DNA of 64,000 nt from Longimicrobium terrae (lineage in GTDB: Bacteria > Gemmatimonadota > Gemmatimonadetes > Longimicrobiales > Longimicrobiaceae), in NCBI RefSeq assembly GCF_014202995.1, contig NZ_JACHIA010000007.1:1-64000 (forward strand), in the 5' to 3' direction. Positions within the stretch are counted from its first letter, which is position 1. Each line of letters begins with the position of its first letter. Of this stretch, positions 1 to 9,977 are shown in pieces. The translations under genes and the position numbers were made by a program. The notes under the pieces were generated by a model. It ran no database searches and had not been told where the DNA came from. It worked only from the letters and a program-made list of their open reading frames with translations.

Positions 1-72
1 CGCCTGAGCGCGCCGCACATCGGGCAGTTCCCCGAACACTTCATAAAGAGTCATGCCTGCGTAGTAACCCAT
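1..72 (-). CDS. N-terminal fragment of an unknown protein, cut by the window edge
   Basis: Only the first 24 codons are visible, reading leftwards out of the window. The peptide begins MGYYAGMTLYEVFGELPDVR and stays open to base 1. A purine-rich stretch (AGGGAGA) lies directly before the first ATG at 72. A second in-frame ATG at 54 has better spacing from that stretch, so the true start may be 54. The composition looks like genuine coding sequence, but the fragment is too short to assign a family or function. Confidence 0.45.
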   Translation of the reverse strand, partial: MGYYAGMTLYEVFGELPDVRRAQA

Positions 73-177
73 TCTCCCTGTATGAAACAGCCCTGGGCCC
101 TCTCCCCCGCTCCGCGGAAGAAAGGGAGACCTACACGTGAGCGCCGGATTCGGCATGCTGCGCGCGGTGCCGATGCT

Positions 178-254
178 GTTGAAGCCCCGAACCGGACGCG
201 CCAGCGGCCGGTGTCGGGGGTTACCGCTGTTTGAGCGGCGGATTCATTCGCTCA
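178..254. repeat. Dispersed extragenic repeat, copy 1 (GTTGAAGCCCCGAAC type)
   Basis: This stretch of about 77 bases starts with GTTGAAGCCCCGAAC and contains the complementary GTGTCGGGG block. It ends with GAGCGGCGGATTCATTCGCT. Related copies occur at 12153-12230 and 21758-21831. The arms GCCCCGA and TCGGGG can pair into a short hairpin. It lies between genes, has no reading frame of its own, and the 73-369 gap holds nothing else that I recognise apart from the pckA terminator. Confidence 0.8.
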
Positions 255-316
255 GGCAAATCCGCGCACGCGAAGATCTACGCTCCACGCGCCGAACCGT
301 CCCCGACCAAAACGAA

Positions 317-352
317 AACGGGGCGGAGCCGATTCCTCGGCTCCGCCCCGTT
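317..352 (-). terminator. Rho-independent terminator of pckA
   Basis: A perfect 14-bp inverted repeat (AACGGGGCGGAGCC and its complement) surrounds an 8-base loop. On the minus strand the stem runs into a T-rich tract (GTTTTCGTTTTGG). It lies 18 bases beyond the pckA stop codon. Confidence 0.9.
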
Positions 353-369
353 TCCATCAGTCGATCGAA

Positions 370-1998
<1,629 letters not shown>

Positions 1999-2138
1999 CG
2001 TCGCTCTCGAAACTGGGTCGTGCGGCCCGGTGCGCGGCGGATGCCGCGGGTCCGGGGGGAAACGGCAAGACTAGCACCCCGTTCCGCCGCATGCAAGGTG
2101 AGCAGGATTCATACGCCCCGCGGCCGCGGGGAAAGCGA

Positions 2139-2170
2139 GCGGGGCCGCCCGGTTGTGCCAGCGGCCCCGC
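2139..2170 (-). terminator. Hairpin after the small lipoprotein gene
   Basis: A perfect 10-bp stem (GCGGGGCCGC and GCGGCCCCGC) with a 12-base loop lies 19 bases past the stop of the minus-strand gene at 2189. The following T tract is weak, so termination efficiency is uncertain. Confidence 0.55.
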
Positions 2171-2188
2171 GTGTATTGGCGCCCGGCT

Positions 2189-2590
2189 TCAGCGCGCGAT
2201 CCACATGTCGAAGTTCTCTCGCACGTAGTCGCGGCTCATGCGCGCGGCCAGGTTCTGCCCGGGCTCCCACACGGCCGGCGAACTGGCCAGCGGCGTGTGT
2301 CCCGGCGACTGCGCCACCAGCGACACGCTGTACCACCGCGCGTGCGGGTGCGGCAGGCGAAAGCGGGCGTGTTCCATCCGGGCCACCTTGCCCAGGCGGT
2401 ATCCTACGCCGTCGGCCACGAAGTACAGCGTGAAGTCGGCGTTGCCGTCGTTCAGGACGCGCACCCACCCGGGCTTGCCCAGGGAGGTGATTTCCTTCGC
2501 CGGAGCGGCGGACTGGGCCGCGGGCGCGCACGCCAGCGGAGTCGCGATCAGGAGCGTGGCGAGCAACCTGCGGCCGGTGGTGAAGCGCAT
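2189..2590 (-). CDS. Small predicted lipoprotein of unknown function
   Basis: The product has 133 residues and starts MRFTTGRRLLATLLIATPLAC, which is a typical lipoprotein signal peptide with a lipobox cysteine at about residue 21. The rest is a single compact domain that I cannot name, rich in aromatic residues and ending in FDMWIAR. The ATG at 2590 is chosen because GGGAGGC lies at the right spacing and because only this start gives an N-terminal signal; longer in-frame extensions lack coding character. It is probably exported and anchored to a membrane. Neighbours are not obviously related. Confidence 0.7.
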   Translation of the reverse strand: MRFTTGRRLLATLLIATPLACAPAAQSAAPAKEITSLGKPGWVRVLNDGNADFTLYFVADGVGYRLGKVARMEHARFRLPHPHARWYSVSLVAQSPGHTPLASSPAVWEPGQNLAARMSRDYVRENFDMWIAR

Positions 2591-2894
2591 GCGTGCCTCC
2601 CGCGTTTCCGCGCGCGCAACCAGCACCCCAGTGGCCGCCTGAGCGCGTCGTATGGTCCCGCCGGACGGCGCCTTGCGGCACTCCCGGCCGGGATGCGGAG
2701 CAGGCATTTCGCATGCCGATTTCCGCCGTTCCACGTTGCGCGATCCGCCCTCTGCACGCAAGTGGTTCAGGTGGATCGGGATAGATGAAAAGCGCCGTTC
2801 CGCTGGATGAAACCGGTCCGGGCAGCGGACGCGCCGCCATCCGCGATCCGCTTCGGACGGCGATGCCGTTGCGCGATGACGGGTCTCCCGCGGC
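2591..2894. other. Gap with no recognised gene
   Basis: These bases separate two minus-strand genes and should contain the promoter of the lipoprotein gene. I see no convincing reading frame, repeat or RNA gene here. Confidence 0.5.
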
Positions 2895-3161
2895 TCAGCC
2901 TTCGGAGCCGCGGATTCCGGTGCCGCGCGGCTGCGAGCGGCGCGCCCCCGCCGACGTGATCTCGCCGCGCAGGCTGTGCAGTTCGTCGCGCATGCGCATG
3001 CGCAGCGGGTACAGCCGCTCGCGGAATGCATTGCGCTCGGTGGTGTCCAGGTCGTGGGACGCGCGCATGGCGGCATCCAGCTTTTCGTACGCTTCTTCCG
3101 CCAGCTTCAGCGCCTCTTCCGGGCTGGCCTTGGGTTCGGCGTTCTTGGGGGCGCGGGGCAT
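2895..3161 (-). CDS. Small helical charged protein, unknown
   Basis: The 88-residue product starts MPRAPKNAEPKASPEEALKL and consists mainly of one long charged segment (residues 12-68) rich in Glu, Arg, Lys and Leu, which would form an amphipathic helix or helical hairpin. There is no signal peptide or membrane segment, so it is probably cytosolic. The ATG at 3161 is preceded by AAGGAACGGGCGG, a fair ribosome binding site. I do not recognise the family. The last 20 residues look disordered. Confidence 0.6.
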   Translation of the reverse strand: MPRAPKNAEPKASPEEALKLAEEAYEKLDAAMRASHDLDTTERNAFRERLYPLRMRMRDELHSLRGEITSAGARRSQPRGTGIRGSEG

Positions 3162-3408
3162 CCGCCCGTTCCTTTTTGGTTGATGGATTCGCCTCCGCAG
3201 GCCGGCGTGCCTTCGGAGCCCTTCTCTCGTCTATCGACAGAAATCGTGGTCGGTCAGCGGACGGATTCCGTTCATCCTCCCTGGATCACCATCGTCGGAT
3301 CACCATCCGCAGATCATACTCGTATCCGATGAGAATACGATCGATTGCCGTCAGCAGCCGGTTATCATCCCACCGATCATCATCAGTGTCGATGACGATC
3401 GGTTGCGG

Positions 3409-5448
3409 TCAGCGGCGGAACGACAGGCGCAGGCCGGTGATGAGCGCGCGGCCGGGGCCGGGCTCGTAATAACGCCCGCCGAACGCGTTCACCACCACCG
3501 ACGTGTTGTATTCGCGGTCCAGCAGGTTGGTCACGCCGATGAACGGCGACACGCGGCCGCGTGCCGCGCCCTCCCATCCCACCCGCGCGTCCAGCAGCGC
3601 GTAGGCGGGCGACGCCAGACGCCCCTCGCGGTCCGCGTCGGCCACTGGCGTGGCGGAAACGTAGCGCGCGTCGATCCCCGCGAACGGCCCGCGCGCCGGG
3701 GAGGCCAGCAGCGACGCCTCCACCCGGTGCGGCGCGATTCCGGGCACGCGGGTTCCGGCGCGGTCCGCGTCGCCCACCACGTAGCGGCCGAAGCGCGCGT
3801 CCGTCCAGGTGTAGGCCGCCCGCGCGGTCCACCCCGGCCGCGGCGACAGGATCAGGCTGCTTTCCACGCCGCGGTGCCGCGCCCGCCCGGCGTTGCGGTA
3901 GAACACGCGGCCCGGCGCGCCCTCCACCTCGAACGGGATCAGCGCGTCCCGCACCCGCGCATGGTAGGCGGCGGCCTCCACCCACGCCCACGCCGCCAGC
4001 CGCGCCTTGCCGCCCACCTCCAACGAGGTCGTGCGCTGCGCGTCCAGCTCCGGGTTGAACCCCCCGGCGCCGCTGGGCCGGTTGGCCAGCTCCGTCGTGG
4101 TCGGCGTTTCGAACGCGGTCGCCACGTTGGCGTACAGCGACACGTCCCGCATCACCGCCACGGACACGCCCAGGGCCGGGCTGAGCGCGGAGAGCGTGCG
4201 CCCGCCGGAGTCGTTCGGATTGTCCGCGGCGACCAGCCGGTCATCCACCGAAAAGCGGAAGCGGTCGTACCGCAGCGCGCCCAGCAGCTGCAGCCGTCCC
4301 AGCGCCGCCGTGCCCTGCGCGAACGCGCTCGCGAAGCCCACCCGCTCGCGCTGGTCCAGCGCCGCCGCGCCGCGCTCGCCGGCCTGGTTGCCGAAAGTAC
4401 GTCGTTCGTCCGCCTGCCGCGCCCCCTCCGCCCCCGCCGTCCACCGCAGCGGCCCCGCGCCGCCCGTCCACGCCGCGCGTCCGCCCAGCACCCGGCGGCT
4501 CAGGTCGATGATGTTGGTGGGGATGGGATTGTCCAGCGAGCGGCCCACGCCGTAGGCAGACACGTCCAGCGCGCCCGCTCCCATCGTTCTGCGCCACGAC
4601 AGGCCCAGCTGCGCCTGCCGTCCTTCCTCCCCCGTCCGCTGCTCCACGTTGCGCGCGAACGCCTGCGAGCGGTCCACCCGCAGGAGAGAATCGGACAGCG
4701 AGCCGGGATTGCGCGCTTCGTAGCGGACGAAGTTCACCGTCGCTCCTAGCTCGTCCGCGCCGCGCGTCCATCCCACGCTGCCGCCGCCCAGCAGGTTGTC
4801 GGCGTCCGCGTGGCGGCGGTAGCCGTCGTAGCGCAGCCGCGACGCCCACGCGCGGTACGTGGCCGATCCGGAGCGTCCGCCCGCGCTGCTTTCCAGCCGC
4901 AGCAGCCCGTCGCTGCCGCCCACCACGCGGTGCTCCGTCGCCAGCGGCGCGTCCGGCGCGGGGATGCTCGTCAACCGGATTACGCCACCGGAGGCGTTTC
5001 CGTACAGCGCCGAGGCCGGCCCGCGGATGACCTCCGCGCGTTCCAGCGCGGCGGGGTCCACGTGGTTCAGCGTCGTCTGCCCGTCCGGCAGCGTGGCGGG
5101 AATTCCGTCCACCAGCACGCGCACGCCGCGCACGCCGAACTGCGCCCGCGCGCCGAAGCCGCGAATGCTGATGCGCTCGCCCACGGCGTAGTTGAAGCGG
5201 TTGTCCACCTGCACGCCGGGGATGGCGGAAAGCGCGTCGCTCAGCGCCAGCCCGGCGCGTGCCTGCCGGATCTCCGCGCCGCGCACCACGGAGACGGGAA
5301 AGGGCGCCCGCAGCGCGGGAATCGGCGAGCCCAGCGCCTGCACGGTCACCGTGTCCAGCGGCTGCACGCGCGCGGTGTCGGCCTGCGCCAGCGCCAGCGA
5401 CGGAAACGCCGCGGCCAGCACGGCCGCGGCGAAGCGGAGCGAAATCAT
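3409..5448 (-). CDS. TonB-dependent outer-membrane receptor
   Basis: The 679-residue protein has an N-terminal signal peptide ending near ALAQA, a plug domain and a 22-strand-type barrel, and ends in the aromatic/Arg pattern LRLSFRR. The plug contains SIRGFGARAQFGVRGVRVL and VDGIPATLPDGQT, then the conserved IRGPASALYGNASGGV. This pattern is close to FecA-type siderophore or metal-chelate receptors, so uptake of an iron complex or similar ligand powered by TonB is likely; the exact substrate cannot be read from the sequence. A TonB-like gene lies at 10958. No Fur box or cobalamin riboswitch was convincing in the 5' region. Confidence 0.93.
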   Translation of the reverse strand: MISLRFAAAVLAAAFPSLALAQADTARVQPLDTVTVQALGSPIPALRAPFPVSVVRGAEIRQARAGLALSDALSAIPGVQVDNRFNYAVGERISIRGFGARAQFGVRGVRVLVDGIPATLPDGQTTLNHVDPAALERAEVIRGPASALYGNASGGVIRLTSIPAPDAPLATEHRVVGGSDGLLRLESSAGGRSGSATYRAWASRLRYDGYRRHADADNLLGGGSVGWTRGADELGATVNFVRYEARNPGSLSDSLLRVDRSQAFARNVEQRTGEEGRQAQLGLSWRRTMGAGALDVSAYGVGRSLDNPIPTNIIDLSRRVLGGRAAWTGGAGPLRWTAGAEGARQADERRTFGNQAGERGAAALDQRERVGFASAFAQGTAALGRLQLLGALRYDRFRFSVDDRLVAADNPNDSGGRTLSALSPALGVSVAVMRDVSLYANVATAFETPTTTELANRPSGAGGFNPELDAQRTTSLEVGGKARLAAWAWVEAAAYHARVRDALIPFEVEGAPGRVFYRNAGRARHRGVESSLILSPRPGWTARAAYTWTDARFGRYVVGDADRAGTRVPGIAPHRVEASLLASPARGPFAGIDARYVSATPVADADREGRLASPAYALLDARVGWEGAARGRVSPFIGVTNLLDREYNTSVVVNAFGGRYYEPGPGRALITGLRLSFRR

Positions 5449-5852
5449 GAATCGGCCATCCGGAGGAATGCGGCGCGCGCATTCACGCGCGCGGCGACGG
5501 CTCGCAGAAACCGATCCAGCGTGAACGCACGGTCATCGCGCCGTGCCGGCACATGGACGGCGGATGGCGGATGAGGAACGGCCGAACGCCGGGCGGCCTC
5601 CGCTTCGCCCACGCGCTGATCCCCGGATGCCCATCCACCGCCCTCGCCTTTTCCGGCCGGCGACGGTGGCGGATGACGTTATCCGCATTCCTGTCGTCAT
5701 CCGTCATCTTCATCCCGGACGGGGCCGGAAAGCGGCGCGTTTGCGGGAGCGGAGCAACGCGCGGGAACGGCTCGCGGTGGAACGCGCGAGGGCCTATCAT
5801 GGCACCGCGTGTGCGGATTACAGGGCGAACACGGGGCTCCGGAAGGGGCCGG
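5449..5852. other. Divergent intergenic region with small inverted repeats
   Basis: About 400 bases separate the divergent receptor and NYN-nuclease genes. Two nested inverted repeats occur at 5669-5702: GCGGAT/ATCCGC and GGATGACG/CGTCATCC. They could be an operator or a hairpin, but no regulator can be named. No reading frame on either strand looks real. Confidence 0.4.
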
Positions 5853-6302
5853 ATGTCACACGGGACAGGGCGGATAATGCCGGAAGAGCAGAACAGAGAC
5901 GAGGGAACCAGGCGGGTAAAGGCGCTGGTGGACGCCAGCAACGTGGCGCATTTCAGCGAGGGGCAGCAGGCCCGCTTTCAGAATATCGTGCTGGTGGTCC
6001 GCAAGCTGATGGAAGAGGGCTACGAGCCCATCGTGGTGGCCGACGCGGCGCTGCGCCACCAGATCGACCAGCGCGACGAGTACGAACTCCGGATCGAGCA
6101 GGGCAAGGTTCACCAGGCGCCCGCCGGAACGGACGCCGACTACTTCATCCTGAGCTTTGCGCGCGAACTGGATTCGTACATCGTCAGCAACGACCGCTTC
6201 CGTGACCGCGCCGCCGCCTTTCCCGACGCGTACGACCGCATGATCCGCTACATGGTGGTGGCCGACGAGGTGGTGTTCGAGCGGCGCAACAAGCCCCGCT
6301 GA
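5853..6302 (+). CDS. NYN-domain (PIN-like) ribonuclease, Zc3h12a type
   Basis: The product of about 149 residues carries an NYN fold: KALVDASNVAHF near the N terminus gives the first catalytic Asp, PIVVADAALR follows, then AGTDADYFILSFAREL and the signature IVSNDRFRD. These match the metal-dependent RNase fold related to Zc3h12a and PIN nucleases, so cleavage of single-stranded RNA in the cytosol is predicted. The ATG at 5853 follows GGAAGGGG; an alternative ATG at 5877 (MPEEQ) would remove eight residues. The thymidine kinase gene follows closely on the same strand. RNA target and role are unknown. Confidence 0.85.
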   Translation: MSHGTGRIMPEEQNRDEGTRRVKALVDASNVAHFSEGQQARFQNIVLVVRKLMEEGYEPIVVADAALRHQIDQRDEYELRIEQGKVHQAPAGTDADYFILSFARELDSYIVSNDRFRDRAAAFPDAYDRMIRYMVVADEVVFERRNKPR

Positions 6303-6410
6303 GGCGGCTTGTGTGCGGGCGGGCGGCGGGCTACGTTGCCGTTTCCGCCGCGCCCGCAGGGCGCCCCCACGGCGGGTCTTCCGCATCGCAAGCCCCCACA
6401 CGGCAGTCAC

Positions 6411-7097
6411 TTGAGAGACATCGCGCTGTACCACGGCGACGGCCACGGCTGGATCGAGGTCATCACCGGGGTGATGTTCAGCGGCAAGAGCGAAGAGCTG
6501 ATCCGGCGCGTGCGCCGCGCGCTCATCGCCAAGCGCCGCGTGCAGGTCTTCAAATCCGCGCTGGACGACCGCTACGCCGGCGTGCGCACCATCAGCTCGC
6601 ACGCCGGAAGCGACGTGGAGGCCGTTCCCGTGCGCTCCTCGCGCGAGGTGGCGGAGAAGGTGGTGCCCGGCACGCAGGTGGTGGCCATCGACGAGGTGCA
6701 GTTCCTGGATGACGGAATCGTCGAGGTGATCAGCGCGCTGGCGGACCGCGGCGTGCGGGTGATCGTGGCGGGGATCGACATGGACTTTCGCGCGGAAGCG
6801 TTCGGCCCCATGCCGATGGTGCTTACCGTGGCGGAAACGGTGGACAAGCTGCACGCCATCTGCGTGCTGTGCGGCAACCCGGCCACGCGCAACCAGCGCC
6901 TGGTGAACGGCGAGCCCGCGCCGTACGAGGGCCCGACCATTCAGGTGGGCGGCCACGAGGCGTACGAGGCCCGCTGCCGCGGCTGCCATGACGTTCCCCG
7001 CGACGCGCGCTACCAGACGGACCTGCTGCACGTGCTGGAAAGCACGCCGTCCGACCCCATCGTCCTCACGCACGAGCACCTTCGCAAGCGCGCGTAG
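6411..7097 (+). CDS. tdk: Thymidine kinase
   Basis: This 228-residue protein phosphorylates thymidine to dTMP with ATP (EC 2.7.1.21) in the salvage pathway. Family marks are the P-loop region [13 protein letters not shown] at about residues 21-33, the Walker B/catalytic DEVQF at 94-98, the lasso and zinc module with CVLCG and CRGCH, and a TQ-type C-terminal domain. The start is placed at the TTG at 6411 because homologues begin about 12 residues before GWIEVITG; no ATG lies in a suitable place and no strong ribosome binding site is visible. It may be co-transcribed with the NYN gene 108 bases upstream. Confidence 0.92.
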   Translation: MRDIALYHGDGHGWIEVITGVMFSGKSEELIRRVRRALIAKRRVQVFKSALDDRYAGVRTISSHAGSDVEAVPVRSSREVAEKVVPGTQVVAIDEVQFLDDGIVEVISALADRGVRVIVAGIDMDFRAEAFGPMPMVLTVAETVDKLHAICVLCGNPATRNQRLVNGEPAPYEGPTIQVGGHEAYEARCRGCHDVPRDARYQTDLLHVLESTPSDPIVLTHEHLRKRA

Positions 7098-7135
7098 GAA
7101 CGGGTAGGTCGTCCAGTATCGCACAGATCGCACAG

Positions 7136-7163
7136 GCCGCCTCCGGGCGGCTTTTGCGTTTTT
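7136..7163 (+). terminator. Rho-independent terminator of tdk
   Basis: A 6-bp GC stem (GCCGCC/GGCGGC) with a 4-base loop is followed by TTTTGCGTTTTT, 38 bases after the tdk stop. Confidence 0.88.
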
Positions 7164-7390
7164 CGGGGGATCTGCTCTGGTGGTTTGATTGATACGGACC
7201 GGAGGATGGTCGTTCAGTCGCGACGCGATAGGCGAGCAGCCGATGAAAAGCCTGTGTTGAACCAGATCGGCACTGTCTTCTAATACCCACGAAGACTCTT
7301 GCGCGATCCTTTTGAGACTATCATCATGCGCGTGGGCGCGCGACGCATCCCGTTTTGTTTCCGCCATTCATCTGAACGCGTGGAGGCGCA

Positions 7391-7612
7391 GTGACAACGA
7401 TGCGCAGCAAGACTTGTCGGCCGCTCATGCTCGCGCTTGCGACGGCCGGTGTCCTCGCGGGCATGGGCGGTTCCGCGCGGCTGGCGTACGCGCAGGAGGT
7501 TAAGTGCTACCTCATGGTGTGCACGGGGAGCGTGTGCGGCGCCACACAGATCCCCTGCCCTCCCCCACCGGGTGAGGAAACGCCGAAGCTGCCGCCCACC
7601 GGCAATCCCTGA
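7391..7612 (+). CDS. Short secreted cysteine-containing peptide
   Basis: The 73-residue product begins at GTG 7391 after a GGAGG site. Residues 1-35 form a signal peptide ending in ARLAYA-QE. The mature part is only about 38 residues with four cysteines in the pattern C-x4-C-x4-C-x6-C, followed by a Pro-rich tail (PPPPGEETPKLPPTGNP). It is most likely exported and disulphide-bonded. The next gene downstream is the frameshifted beta-propeller lipoprotein. I recognise no family; a role as a small secreted effector or structural peptide is possible but not shown. Confidence 0.6.
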   Translation: MTTMRSKTCRPLMLALATAGVLAGMGGSARLAYAQEVKCYLMVCTGSVCGATQIPCPPPPGEETPKLPPTGNP

Positions 7613-7703
7613 TGCAGAGGGGCGGCGCGATCAAGAAGATGGAGGTGACGGAACGGAGCCTGTACGTGCAGAAATGGGCGGCGGAACGCGCGGGCGTGCG
7701 GCC

Positions 7704-8920
7704 GTGACGAGCCGGCTTGCCCGGCTGTCCGCGGCGGGGCTGTTCGCCGCGGCGTGCGGCGGCGCGTCGGATGCGGCGCTGACCACGACTGTCCGGGACA
7801 GCGCGGGAATCCGCATCGTCGAAAACCGGGGCGCGCCGCCGCCGCTGGGCTGGAGCGTGAACGCGCAACCGGCCCTCGACATCGGCGCGCAGGGGCCCGG
7901 AACCGAGCTGTACCAAGTGATGGCCGCGGTCCGTACGCCGCGCGGGCAGATCATCGTCGCGAACGCCGGCACCAGCCAGGTGCGCATCTATTCTCCGGAT
8001 GGGCGGCTGGTACGCAGCACCGGCCGCCGCGGAAGCGGGCCGGGTGAGTTCGAGAGCCTGTTCTGGGTCGGGGCGCTTCCGGGGGACTCCATCGCCGCGT
8101 GGGATGCGGGGCTGGGACGGCTTACCGTCCTGAGCCCGGCCGGGGACGTGGTTCGGGTGGTTACGCCGCGCGAGCCGCTGGGGATGTTTGCCCAGGCCGC
8201 GGGTGTGCTTCCGGACGGCCGCCTGATCGTGGCTGGGGGAAGCGCGCCCTCCGCGTCGGCATCGCCGGAGCCGCGGGTGCGGCGCCACACGGTGACGTAC
8301 ACGCTGCTGGGGCGTACGGGCGAGGCGTCCCCGCTCGGCCGGTTTCCGGGCACGGAGATGCTGACGATGACACCGGCGGGCGGCGGGTTTCTGATGCGCC
8401 CGCTGCCGTTCGGGCGGCAGACCGTGGTCGCGGTCCAGAACGGAATGGCGGTGGTAGGCACGGCGGATCGCGATGAGGTGACCGCGTACGAACCGGGGCG
8501 GGGTGCGCGCGGGATCGTGCGGCTGGGCGCGCAGCCGGTACCGGTGACGAAGGATGACATCGCGGCGTACCGCAGATCGCTCGTCACCCTCGGCATGGAA
8601 GGGGACGCGACCTTCCAGCGGCAGCAGGAGCTGCTCCTGGACAAGGCGCCGTATCCGCGGACCATGCCCGCGTACACCGCGCTACTCTCGGATCCGGAGG
8701 GAATCTCTGGGCCCAGCATCCACGCAGGCCCGGCGACGAGATCCAGGCAACCTGGACGGTGATCGCGCCGGACGGCCGCGTGCGCGGAACGGTCAGCATG
8801 CCGGGCGACCTGAACGTCACGCAGATCGGCGCGGACTGGGTTCTGGGCATCGCGATGGACGCGGACAACGTGGAGCGCGTGCGCCTGCACCGCCTTGCCC
8901 GAACCGCCGCGCCGCGATAG
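7704..8920 (+). pseudogene. 6-bladed beta-propeller lipoprotein, frameshifted near its 3' end
   Basis: The reading frame from GTG 7704 gives a lipoprotein signal (MTSRLARLSAAGLFAAAC) and beta-propeller repeats such as GQIIVANAGTSQVRIYSPDG, as in extracytoplasmic 6-bladed propellers. After SDPEG (base 8702) the frame runs to a TGA at 8760-8762. One base later the original frame resumes with LWAQHPRRPGDEIQATWTV and continues to a TAG at 8918-8920 in the expected C-terminal blade pattern. A single missing A in GGA(A)AT restores G-N-L-W, as seen in relatives. This is a one-base deletion or a sequencing error. A strong terminator follows. Confidence 0.8.
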
Positions 8921-8963
8921 CGGATCGGCCGCATCGGAATCCGCAGCTTCGGGCAGAAGGAGA

Positions 8964-9000
8964 GCGGCCCCGGCGCTTGGATCGCCGGGGCCGCCTTTTT
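8964..9000 (+). terminator. Rho-independent terminator after the propeller gene
   Basis: A 12-bp perfect stem (GCGGCCCCGGCG and complement) with a 7-base loop is followed by CTTTTT. It lies 44 bases past the restored stop codon, which supports the idea that the gene really extends to 8920. Confidence 0.9.
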
Positions 9001-9264
9001 CGTTCAACGTGGTTGCGTGAGGGATTCGCGCCCGCAGGGCCGAGAACCCGGTTCGCGCGTGCACGGGGTTCGCGCGACGAGCCCAGCCGTGGCGCGAACC
9101 GGGGGCTCGGCGCCGTTGGCAACAGCTGTATCGTTGCCTACGGCGCGCGAAGCCCGACCCGGAGCGCAGCGGAGGGGCACGCCCAGGGGAAGTGCGTGAG
9201 TGCGTGAGTGCGGGGACGGAGTGCGCGGGATCACGCCCGGCACTCACCGTCCCCGCGATTCCCG

Positions 9265-9831
9265 TCAGCGGCCGTGAAGCTCGCTGCCGCTCACGACGTG
9301 CGTTTCACCCACGTCCGGCTGCGTTCCGGTGATGATTCCCTTGACCACCTCGTACAGCACCACCGGCCGCGGCGTGTTGCTCACCATGTACACCACGGTG
9401 TCGGCGTCCACGCCCAGCAGCGTGATGCGCGGATCGTCCGGGCTGCCATCCTTGTTGCCGCCCTCGTCGGCGAACCACGCCTTCCAGTCGGGCTTGTACA
9501 GCTCGCGCACCTTGGCGCGGTCCGTCACCACGCGCGCGGTGCCGCTCACCGACACCCACTCGCGCGTGCGGTCCTTGTAGAACGACACGTTCACGTGCCG
9601 GTCAAATTCCAGCTCGTCCATCTTGTGGTCTTCGCCGTTGGTGACGAACCACAGGTCCGCGCCGTTCTGCTTTCCCTGCACCTGCATGGGCCGCGACACC
9701 AAGTGGCCGTCCGCGCGCCGCGTGGTGAACATCGCCACCTCAATCCCCTCGATCAGCCCGTACAGTTCGTCGAGCTTCTTGTCCGTCGGCGCGGGCGTCG
9801 ACTGGTGCGGTCCGCTTCCCTGGTCTCCCAT
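9265..9831 (-). CDS. Pyridoxamine 5'-phosphate oxidase-like protein (general stress protein 26 type)
   Basis: The 188-residue cytosolic protein has the split-barrel FMN-binding fold: VAMFTTRRADGHLVSRPMQV, then DLWFVTNGEDHKMDEL and HVNVSFYKDRTREWVSVSG. It matches the Pyridox_oxase_2/general stress protein 26 branch rather than true PdxH, so a flavin- or F420-linked redox or stress role is more likely than vitamin B6 synthesis. The start at ATG 9831 gives a short flexible N terminus. The 3' side carries a GC-rich imperfect hairpin around 9210-9255 within a 264-base gap that otherwise has no gene. Confidence 0.85.
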   Translation of the reverse strand: MGDQGSGPHQSTPAPTDKKLDELYGLIEGIEVAMFTTRRADGHLVSRPMQVQGKQNGADLWFVTNGEDHKMDELEFDRHVNVSFYKDRTREWVSVSGTARVVTDRAKVRELYKPDWKAWFADEGGNKDGSPDDPRITLLGVDADTVVYMVSNTPRPVVLYEVVKGIITGTQPDVGETHVVSGSELHGR

Positions 9832-9977
9832 CCTGGCTATCCCTCATCTGCAAAAGGTTGGTCCACGGTTTCCCGGAGGACCGCACCCGTTCGCAGACTG
9901 CGTGCCCGCTTGCCCCGGCGGGGCCCCGCGCCCACCTTGCGCGCTCGCCAGGCATCCGCTTCTTGAACATCCCGACC

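Noticed and set aside
5449-5852. Possible cobalamin riboswitch before the TonB-dependent receptor
   Set aside because: A GGTGCC-like start is present, but the conserved GCCACTG core and the overall order of the B12 element are missing.
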